Source: Capnocytophaga bilenii
Lineage (GTDB): Bacteria > Bacteroidota > Bacteroidia > Flavobacteriales > Flavobacteriaceae
Direction of reading: 5' to 3'
Length of the DNA stretch: 64,000 nucleotides
NCBI RefSeq assembly: GCF_017565765.1
Contig: NZ_JAGDYP010000005.1
Span: 1-64,000, forward strand
In this document: piece after piece, positions 31,967 to 40,455 of the stretch
Numbering within the stretch: the first letter of the stretch is position 1
How the letters are laid out: every line of letters begins with the position of its first letter
Position numbers and translations under genes: made by a program
Notes under the pieces: generated by a model
Told to the model about the DNA's origin: nothing
Databases searched by the model: none
What the model saw: the letters and a program-made list of their open reading frames with translations, nothing else

Positions 31967-33403
31967 ATGAAAAAGCACATTACAAAACTCTTTTCTTTTG
32001 CTTTATTTACTTCATTTATAGCTACTTCTTGTAGCAACAACAGTACTTCTATCCCTGCTACTGATATTGTAGTAGAAGGTGAAATGGAAGCAGAACTTAC
32101 TTCACCTCCTAAAGTTCCTGCACCTATAGGCAATCGTAAAGCAACGCGTCTTTACGTAACCTTAGATATTATTGAAAAAGAAGGCGAAATAGTAGACGGT
32201 ACTAAATATTTATTTTGGACATTTGGAGGGACAGTACCTGGTAGCTTTATACGAGCTCGTGTGGGTGATGAAGTAGTTTTTACGCTTAAAAATCATCCTG
32301 ATAATAAACTGCCACATAATATTGATTTGCACGCTGTTACAGGAACAGGGGGCGGTGCAGCAGTATCATTGGTAGCTCCTGGACAACAACGTACTTTTAC
32401 TTTCAAATGTCTTAATCCTGGATTATTTGTTTATCATTGCGCTCAGTCGCCTGTGCCATTGCATATTGCCAATGGTATGTACGGGCTTATACTAGTAGAA
32501 CCCGAAGGAGGGTTACCCCCTGTAGATAGGGAATATTACGTAATGCAAGGTGATTTCTATACTGTTGAAGGGCATGGTGCTGGAGGTACTCAGGCATTTA
32601 GCCAAGAAAAAGCTTTGGCAGAAACTCCAGATTATGTAGTTTTTAATGGTAAAGTAGGAGCACTTACTAATGAAAGAGCTTTGGTAGCCAACCCAGGTGA
32701 AACAGTGAGACTTTTTGTAGGGAATGGGGGTCCTAATTTGGTGTCATCATTCCACGTGATAGGTGAGATTTTTGACAGAGTGCGGGTAGAAGGCGGTTCG
32801 CTCATCAATGAAAATGTACAAACTACAATGATACCTGCGGGAGGAGCTGCTATTGTTGAATTTAAGGTGGAAGTGCCTGGTGTATATGTGCTTGTAGATC
32901 ATTCTATTTTTAGAGCTTTCAACAAAGGTGCTTTAGGATTATTAGTAGCACAAGGAATGGAAAACCCTACTATTTTTGGAGGAGAAGCACCTAAACCTTA
33001 TCAAGCTACTGATGTGAAAGTACAAAAGACAGAACCTAACACCCCACAAACTGCTAAAAATAAAACTTTAGCAGAACAATTAGAAGACGGACAGAAAGTA
33101 TATCGCCGAACTTGTGTAGCTTGTCATCAGGTACAAGGACAAGGACTTACGGGAGCTTATCCGCCTCTTGCCAAAGCCGATTACCTAAATGCCAATGTGA
33201 ATAGAGCTATAGAATTTGTAGTAAAAGGGCATTCTGGAGGGATTACCGTAAATGGACAAAGCTACAATGGTGTAATGCCACCACAACAACTTAATGATGA
33301 ACAAATAGCCGATGTACTTACCTATGTGTATAACAATTGGGACAACAATAAAACAATCGTAACGCAAGAACAAGTACGGAAGGTAAAGTCTCAGAAAAAA
33401 TAA
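31967..33403 (+). CDS. nirK: Copper nitrite reductase fused to cytochrome c (NirK-Cyt c), lipoprotein
   Basis: Reduces nitrite to nitric oxide outside the inner membrane. The 478-residue protein is lipid-anchored (Cys22 in FIATSC). The two cupredoxin domains keep every copper and catalytic residue: type 1 His117, Cys158, His166, Met171; type 2 His122, His157, His312; proton-relay Asp120 and His263. A C-terminal cytochrome c (CVACH, Cys383/Cys386/His387; Met437 in GVMPP) would feed electrons to the type 1 copper without a separate donor. It has its own promoter after modC. No nitric oxide reductase or nitrous oxide reductase gene is in the window. Confidence 0.95.
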   Translation: MKKHITKLFSFALFTSFIATSCSNNSTSIPATDIVVEGEMEAELTSPPKVPAPIGNRKATRLYVTLDIIEKEGEIVDGTKYLFWTFGGTVPGSFIRARVGDEVVFTLKNHPDNKLPHNIDLHAVTGTGGGAAVSLVAPGQQRTFTFKCLNPGLFVYHCAQSPVPLHIANGMYGLILVEPEGGLPPVDREYYVMQGDFYTVEGHGAGGTQAFSQEKALAETPDYVVFNGKVGALTNERALVANPGETVRLFVGNGGPNLVSSFHVIGEIFDRVRVEGGSLINENVQTTMIPAGGAAIVEFKVEVPGVYVLVDHSIFRAFNKGALGLLVAQGMENPTIFGGEAPKPYQATDVKVQKTEPNTPQTAKNKTLAEQLEDGQKVYRRTCVACHQVQGQGLTGAYPPLAKADYLNANVNRAIEFVVKGHSGGITVNGQSYNGVMPPQQLNDEQIADVLTYVYNNWDNNKTIVTQEQVRKVKSQKK

Positions 33404-33421
33404 ACTAACTATCAAAAAAAT

Positions 33422-33454
33422 ATACGGAATATTACAAAATATTTCGTATATTTG
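33422..33454 (+). promoter_or_regulatory. Palindrome overlapping a -7 element before the ABC-F gene
   Basis: Arms ATACGGAATATT (33422-33433) and AATATTTCGTAT (33438-33449) pair with one G-T wobble. The right arm runs into TATATTTG (33447-33454), a -7 element 38 bases before the ABC-F start. It may act as nirK terminator, operator or both. Confidence 0.5.
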
Positions 33455-33462
33455 CATTTTAA

Positions 33463-35112
<1,650 letters not shown>

Positions 35113-35122
35113 TGACTAATAG

Positions 35123-35167
35123 CACTTTGGCAAAGGTCATTTGATTAAAATGAGCTTTGCCAGAGTG
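35123..35167 (+). terminator. Terminator of the ABC-F gene
   Basis: Arms of 20 bases at 35123-35142 and 35148-35167 pair except for two positions (core TTTGGCAAAG), followed by TTTTAAG. The stem is related in sequence to the terminator at 42381-42427. Confidence 0.8.
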
Positions 35168-35202
35168 TTTTAAGAATCTTTTTAGAAAAACAAATTGTAA
35201 TT

Positions 35203-36240
35203 ATGGCTAAAAATCCTAAGATAGAGTTTTTTATTATAAACATAAACTCTTACAAGAAAGAAAAACCTACATTTAGAGACTTATTTACTGAGCTATATAG
35301 TATTAAAAAAAGTAAGAATACGAGAGATAATATAGACAATAGTATCTTAATGAATACTTTCTTACAATATATTTTTGATAAAATCAGTGGTAAGTATAAG
35401 GTTGATAATGAAAAGAAGAAAGCTTTTTATATTGAGAAAGAAAAAAAGAAGAATTTAAATAAAAATATTAAGTTTCTATCTGAAAAACATATTATTCATG
35501 GACTAATTAAAGGAGGAGAATATGATACTGGAAAAGAAGAAGGAGATTTGAAAAATCCTGATAAGAAAAACAAACTTTCAAATACATCTGTACTTTTAGA
35601 TGATTTTTACTTTTTACTTTTTACTCCTTTAGATAAGAGTAAAGGTATTCTTATTTTACAAAATTATACGTCAGATCAAATTTCGGATGTTTTCTTACCT
35701 TTTATTCGGGACTTATTCAAAATTGATAACTTATCTTTGAAAGCTATTCTTAAATCTTTTATGCCGATTGAAATGCAAAAAGAAATCAAAAAGAATGGTA
35801 TAATTGAAAAGTTTACTTTTTCTAATGAATATTTAATAGATGATTTAGATAGAGATACACATTCCTCCGAAAACTTTATAATTGAGGTAAATATACTTTC
35901 TAAGAGTAAAAATATAAATCTTCTTTCTCTATCTTTTTGGAAGAAAAAAATTAAAGATTTTAAAATAATAAATTCTAAAGGAGAAGCACGATCTTTAGAT
36001 ACATTCAATAAACAATATGGTTATATAAGGAAAGGAGGAAGTACCTTATCTACTCCTACTCGATTTGTTTTAGATGATGATTCAATAAAAATAAAACCTA
36101 CTATATTTTTACAGAATTATATAAGATTAGAAGAAAACTATACTCCAATATGGAAAGATTTGGAAGATTTTGCATTAAAAACATTGGAAGAAATTGTAAT
36201 ACCTGAAGTATATCCTGAAGATTTTATAGATGAAGATTAG
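35203..36240 (+). CDS. Unknown protein, first gene of an AT-rich two-gene unit
   Basis: 345-residue soluble-looking protein, very rich in Lys, Asn, Ile and Asp. It has no signal peptide or membrane helix. Visible pieces are a basic coil-forming stretch (about 65-90), a hydrophobic strand LLDDFYFLLFTPLDKSKGIL near 135, and an acidic C-terminus (PEVYPEDFIDED). I recognise no domain. Its last 11 bases overlap the start of a membrane protein gene, so the two are translationally coupled. Composition unlike the neighbouring core genes, and a setting next to GyrI-like, Fic and McrBC genes, suggest a transferred, possibly defence-related unit. That is inference. Confidence 0.6.
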   Translation: MAKNPKIEFFIININSYKKEKPTFRDLFTELYSIKKSKNTRDNIDNSILMNTFLQYIFDKISGKYKVDNEKKKAFYIEKEKKKNLNKNIKFLSEKHIIHGLIKGGEYDTGKEEGDLKNPDKKNKLSNTSVLLDDFYFLLFTPLDKSKGILILQNYTSDQISDVFLPFIRDLFKIDNLSLKAILKSFMPIEMQKEIKKNGIIEKFTFSNEYLIDDLDRDTHSSENFIIEVNILSKSKNINLLSLSFWKKKIKDFKIINSKGEARSLDTFNKQYGYIRKGGSTLSTPTRFVLDDDSIKIKPTIFLQNYIRLEENYTPIWKDLEDFALKTLEEIVIPEVYPEDFIDED

Positions 36241-36867
36241 AAAGAATATAATCCTAATTTTGAAAGAAAGTTTTAAATGGCGAAATAGAAACCTATTAGA
36301 AAAAGAAAACAATAATCCTCTAGAATTAACTTTCAAAAATATTTTTAAGTCAAATGTTTACTATATAATATTTGCTATTATTATTTCTCTTTTTGTAAAG
36401 AACTTATTCAAGGATGAAAAAATAAGTACTTTTCTTATAACTCTGTTTTCTATTCTGATTTGTTTTATAGTCCCAGCATTGACTTTAATATTTGATAAAT
36501 TCTTAGGAAAAATATTGAAAATAAAGAAAATAGAATTAGTAATAAAGATGAGTTTATTAGAACTAAAAATTTTAGTAGAAAGTTTATTTTTATTCTATTA
36601 GAATCATTATTAATATGTTTTACTCTAATTGTTCTACTATTACTTATAGTAATGTTTAATGATTTTTTTATAATTGATATAATGAAATATAGATTTGTAA
36701 CAATTAGTAAGAATAGTATTTTAATAGGAGTAAAGAATTTCTTTATAATCACATTTAAAATTATAATAATAACTTTAGTTATTCGCTTATTTGTCTTCAT
36801 TTTTTATTTATTAGGTGCATTAGGAGAATATATGAAAGGAGTATTAGATGGTAAGACAAAATTATAA
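36230..36867 (+). pseudogene. Membrane protein gene with a frameshift, partner of the upstream gene
   Basis: The first frame (36230-36601) gives 123 residues with two membrane helices (VYYIIFAIIISLFV and FLITLFSILICFIVPALTL) and ends abruptly at SLFLFY. A second frame continues as FILLESLLICFTLIVLLLL, adds two further helices and ends at 36867. One extra T in the run at 36587-36591 joins them into a protein of about 210 residues with four helices. It starts inside the stop of the preceding unknown gene. As with the frameshifts near 2784 and 3039, either decay or a homopolymer error could explain it. Function unknown. Confidence 0.6.
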
Positions 36868-36899
36868 TTTCACTAATTAATACTTATAACTAAAATTAA

Positions 36900-36986
36900 T
36901 TATACAACAATAAGCACTACAGCGAGAAATCTCAACAAGGCGATACCTCCGTAGATATTTTTATAACTATAAAAGAGAAAAAATAA
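36900..36986 (+). pseudogene. Remnant of a second GyrI-like gene, C-terminal end only
   Basis: A short frame reading LYNNKHYSEKSQQGDTS then VDIFITIKEKK and a stop. It matches the end of the intact GyrI-like protein just downstream (LYDYERYTEKSQQGDASE, VDIFIGIKD) with one codon missing. It is the tail of a tandem copy whose front has been lost, presumably by recombination with the neighbouring insertion. Confidence 0.75.
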
Positions 36987-37061
36987 CCCCAACTTTTAGA
37001 AAGTATTGCAAGTTTGTAACGAATTAGAGGAGATTTTTTGAAGAATAAAAACATATAGAAA

Positions 37062-37502
37062 ATGAAAATAATAGGAATCAGCGTGCGCACTACCAATCAG
37101 AATGGACAAGCGATGCAAGACATCGGAAACCTTTGGGAACGCTTTTTTAGTGAGCAACTTTTGGCAAAAATACCCAATAAGGTAAGCGATGCTATTTATA
37201 GCATTTACACTGATTACCAAAAGGACTATACCGAGCCTTACACTTGTATCATAGGAGTGGAAGTTACCACGCTCAGCACAATTCCCAATGGCTTAGAAGG
37301 TAGGGAATTTCCTGAACAAACCTTTCAAAAGTTTGTAGCCAAGGGTGCAATGCCTCAGGCAGTAGGGGCGATGTGGCAATATATTTGGGACAACGACACC
37401 ACGCTCAATCGCACTTATCTATATGACTATGAACGCTACACAGAGAAGTCGCAGCAAGGAGATGCTTCCGAAGTAGATATTTTTATAGGCATAAAGGATT
37501 AA
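37062..37502 (+). CDS. GyrI-like/effector-binding domain protein
   Basis: 146-residue protein with the AraC-effector-binding (GyrI-like, SOUL-related) fold. It shows a start MKIIGISVRTTN, helix with IGNLWERFF, the strand CIIGVEVT, and the FVAKGAMPQAVGAMWQYIW segment that is typical of the group, ending with VDIFIGIKD. Such free-standing domains bind small hydrophobic molecules or protect gyrase, but the ligand here is unknown. A degraded copy of its C-terminus lies directly upstream. The Fic gene starts 14 bases downstream, so co-transcription is likely. Confidence 0.8.
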   Translation: MKIIGISVRTTNQNGQAMQDIGNLWERFFSEQLLAKIPNKVSDAIYSIYTDYQKDYTEPYTCIIGVEVTTLSTIPNGLEGREFPEQTFQKFVAKGAMPQAVGAMWQYIWDNDTTLNRTYLYDYERYTEKSQQGDASEVDIFIGIKD

Positions 37503-37516
37503 TAAAAAGTAGTACA

Positions 37517-38575
37517 ATGAATGACTTTGAGCAATATATAAGGGAAACTGAACCTCATCGGCGTGAAAAAGGCGAGGCGTGGCAGACGGCTATTGGCTTG
37601 CAGGCGGTAGACGGACTGAAACCTTCAGCTTATCTTGTTCAAACGGCTAAACAACATATTGAGGGGGATATTACCATTGAAGAGGCTAAACATCTCATTG
37701 ATAGTTACTACCAATCCAAAACCTTACGCCTTGACAATACAGAAGAACGCACTGAAGAAGCCGACAAAGTCTCTGCACGCATCACTGAACTACTTACCGA
37801 ATCGGCTTTTAGCTTTTCCCCAGTAGCATATATAGGTATTCATAGGAAGTTATTTACAGGTATTTATAAGTTTGCAGGCAATTTACGCGATTACAATATT
37901 ACCAAGAAGGAGTGGGTACTGAGTGGAGATACAGTCCTCTACGCTAGTGCGCACAATTTACGTGAGACTTTGGACTATGATTTTGAGCAGGAAAAGCGTT
38001 TTTCTTATCAAGGATTGCAGGTAGAGGAAGCGATTAAGCATATAGCTAAATTTGTGTCAGGTTTGTGGCAAATACACCCTTTTGGTGAGAGGAATACACG
38101 TACAACAGCAGTTTTTACAATTCAATATTTGCGTACTTTTGGCTTTGCAATGAGCAATGAAGCCTTTGCCTATCATTCTTGGTATTTTCGTAACGCCTTA
38201 GTACGTGCCAACTACAACAATCTTGCTAAAGGAATAACAGCAACTACCGAATATATAGAACGCTTCTTTAGAAACCTAATTTTAGGTGAAGAAAATGAGC
38301 TTAAAAATAGGTATTTATTAGTAGGTGAAGAAATTCAAAGTGCAAAAGAGAAAATTCCAAAGGGTAAAATTTGCACTTTGAATTGCACTTTGGAAGAAAT
38401 GGCAGTGCTACAATACTTACAACAATACCCTACCGCTACCCAAAAGGTAATAGCCAATCATATAGGGAAATCGGAACGCACTGTAAAGTCTATTACTGCA
38501 AATTTGGTAGAAAAAGGACTTATTGAGCGCAAAAATGGAAAACGTAATGGTTTCTGGGAAGTGAAAACAAATTAA
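37517..38575 (+). CDS. Fic-family protein with N-terminal VbhA-like antitoxin segment and C-terminal HTH
   Basis: Fic enzymes usually transfer AMP to target proteins. Three parts are visible in the 352 residues. Residues 30-66 (VDGLKPSAYLVQTAKQHIEG and on) look like a fused VbhA-type antitoxin helix pair. The Fic core (about 100-240) carries HPFGERNTR at 187-195. A winged-helix end (about 295-350, VIANHIGKSERTVKSI) follows. The Fic loop departs from the common HPFxxGNGR: Arg at the third variable position and Thr for the second Gly. The inhibitory Glu of VbhA seems replaced by Asp32. Activity is therefore uncertain. Confidence 0.82.
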   Translation: MNDFEQYIRETEPHRREKGEAWQTAIGLQAVDGLKPSAYLVQTAKQHIEGDITIEEAKHLIDSYYQSKTLRLDNTEERTEEADKVSARITELLTESAFSFSPVAYIGIHRKLFTGIYKFAGNLRDYNITKKEWVLSGDTVLYASAHNLRETLDYDFEQEKRFSYQGLQVEEAIKHIAKFVSGLWQIHPFGERNTRTTAVFTIQYLRTFGFAMSNEAFAYHSWYFRNALVRANYNNLAKGITATTEYIERFFRNLILGEENELKNRYLLVGEEIQSAKEKIPKGKICTLNCTLEEMAVLQYLQQYPTATQKVIANHIGKSERTVKSITANLVEKGLIERKNGKRNGFWEVKTN

Positions 38576-38589
38576 AAAACAATAAAACA

Positions 38590-39183
38590 ATGAAAACTAC
38601 AGATTTAACGAACTGGAACAACTACAAAGAAACTAAAGAGGCAAAAAAAATTATAAAGATATTTGAAGAGGGGAGTATGAATAGTATTCTTGCAGCTTTT
38701 GTAAAAGAAGAAGCTGCAGCCCAATTTCCTGCCTATATACACATTATCACTAATGTATTTGAAAATTCACTAATTCCTTATGATGTGCCTATAAAAGATC
38801 TTTTTAACTATATACTTGATAGAGGACTGAAAGGGTATATAGTAGAGTGTAAGCTTGATTTTGATATTTTTTATCCTGAAAATTATGATTTTCTTATACC
38901 ACGTATGATTCCTCTTTCTATTGCACTTTATGGCTTGGATAGAGTAGAGGATAACGATTGCTACATTCCTTATCTTTTTTACCGCAATTTTAAAAAATTA
39001 AAGAAAATAGCAGAGACTTTTGGCGTAGAAATGCCTCCTTTACCCTCAAGAGAGGACGTAAAAGAACGGGTATTGTATTATTTGGAGTTTTGCCGTGTGT
39101 GGAATGACTTCCGTATTGAAAACGACCTTACTATGGCTGAAGTATGTGCTTTTATCTATGATTTTGCCCCTAAATATATTTAG
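38590..39183 (+). CDS. Unknown protein downstream of the Fic gene
   Basis: 197-residue soluble protein with no signal peptide. It is predominantly helical, with aromatic-rich segments such as VFENSLIPYDVPIKDLFNYIL (about 55-75, shortened here by eye) and an end that reads like a helical bundle (VLYYLEFCRVWNDF, LTMAEVCAFIYDF). I recognise no family. It starts 14 bases after the fic stop, so the two are probably co-transcribed and it could be a target, partner or inhibitor. It is convergent with mcrC, four bases away. Confidence 0.6.
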   Translation: MKTTDLTNWNNYKETKEAKKIIKIFEEGSMNSILAAFVKEEAAAQFPAYIHIITNVFENSLIPYDVPIKDLFNYILDRGLKGYIVECKLDFDIFYPENYDFLIPRMIPLSIALYGLDRVEDNDCYIPYLFYRNFKKLKKIAETFGVEMPPLPSREDVKERVLYYLEFCRVWNDFRIENDLTMAEVCAFIYDFAPKYI

Positions 39184-39186
39184 GAA

Positions 39187-40455
39187 TCAAATGATTAATG
39201 GTAATGAAACGCCTAGTTTATAGAGATTTTTATATTCAGAAATTTCTTCTTTATCTTCTATACTGAAATTGTCACTATTCACTAAAGAAGGGTAAATAAT
39301 AAGGCAATCTATCAATCTATCATCATCTATTTTTAATGTTTTATAAACATTTTTTAAGCGGGCATAACCACTTATTTGGCGAATATCGTCTATTACTTTT
39401 CCTTCTTTATAAATGGTTTTGTACTTAGCATCGATGACCATTTTGTATTTAGGGCTGTTGAGTAAGAAATCTAATTCGGTATAATCGGCGGTGAAGTGAT
39501 AAAATATTTCTTGCTTAGAAAATATTTCTTGTAATTTTTTATATACATATAACTCAAAAAGTTTAGGCATATCTATCCAAAAAGGAGGAATAGCTACTTT
39601 TTGCTGTGATGTTTGGGTTATATTATAAGAAAAACGTTTCAATATATGATTTCCGATACGAATGGCTTCTTCATATTCTTTAAAAAATGGATTTGTAGCT
39701 ATATTTTTAAGTGTTTTATAGGGTATTTCATCTGATATCAACTCAAAGTAGGGAATACAATGGTTAATAAGCTGTTGTATATCTCTATCATTTTCAGCAA
39801 AGTAATTAGGATGGGTATTCTTAAAGCTGATAACAAACTGCAATACTTTCTTCAGAAAACGATTTTCAAGATTATCAATTCCAAATTCTTGGTATTGACA
39901 TAAATGTGTAGTATACTTGTTTTTAAAGATATTTTGCTTGAGCTGTTTACTAAGTTGTATTTTCCCTTTAATACGATTATTGAAATCTTTCTCTACTATG
40001 TAGTAAGATTTTTTTAGTCCTTTACGTACAATATGTTTTAGTAATAATAAAAACTGTATTATTAGAAAAGGTGTGAGCCTATCTTTCTGTTGTTCAATAG
40101 TTATTAGAGGCTCCTCCCAATAGATTTTGATAAGATTCTGAGTGTATTTGGGATCTATATTAGCAGCGTAAATATCAAATAGCATTTTTTGGAAGTTAAT
40201 TTCTAGTTCCTGCTCTTGATAGTTCATTTTGGGTTCAACATATACAAATTCTTGTCCTGCAAGCCAATCAATACCTATATAGTAATCGGCTTTTAGAGTA
40301 ACTGAATTTTCATTCACTATCAAAGAAAAAGGATAAATAGTTTGTCCTCTTTCTGTTTTGAATACTCTTACAGACTTTGTTTTGAGCATTTCAAAAAGAG
40401 GATTATTTTCTGTATTGACGATGTAATCTTTATGTTCGGATAGAAGGATAGGCAT
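39187..40455 (-). CDS. mcrC: McrC, nuclease subunit of a McrBC-type restriction system
   Basis: McrC supplies the nuclease and stimulates the McrB GTPase in modification-dependent restriction. The 422-residue protein has an N-terminal beta-rich region (about 1-110) and a C-terminal PD-(D/E)xK nuclease domain, seen as TELDFLLN followed by MVIDAKYKTIYKEG near residues 313-345. The ATG at 40453-40455 immediately follows the mcrB stop, as is usual for this pair. Together they should cleave DNA carrying methylated or otherwise modified cytosines, for instance from phage. Confidence 0.9.
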   Translation of the reverse strand: MPILLSEHKDYIVNTENNPLFEMLKTKSVRVFKTERGQTIYPFSLIVNENSVTLKADYYIGIDWLAGQEFVYVEPKMNYQEQELEINFQKMLFDIYAANIDPKYTQNLIKIYWEEPLITIEQQKDRLTPFLIIQFLLLLKHIVRKGLKKSYYIVEKDFNNRIKGKIQLSKQLKQNIFKNKYTTHLCQYQEFGIDNLENRFLKKVLQFVISFKNTHPNYFAENDRDIQQLINHCIPYFELISDEIPYKTLKNIATNPFFKEYEEAIRIGNHILKRFSYNITQTSQQKVAIPPFWIDMPKLFELYVYKKLQEIFSKQEIFYHFTADYTELDFLLNSPKYKMVIDAKYKTIYKEGKVIDDIRQISGYARLKNVYKTLKIDDDRLIDCLIIYPSLVNSDNFSIEDKEEISEYKNLYKLGVSLPLII

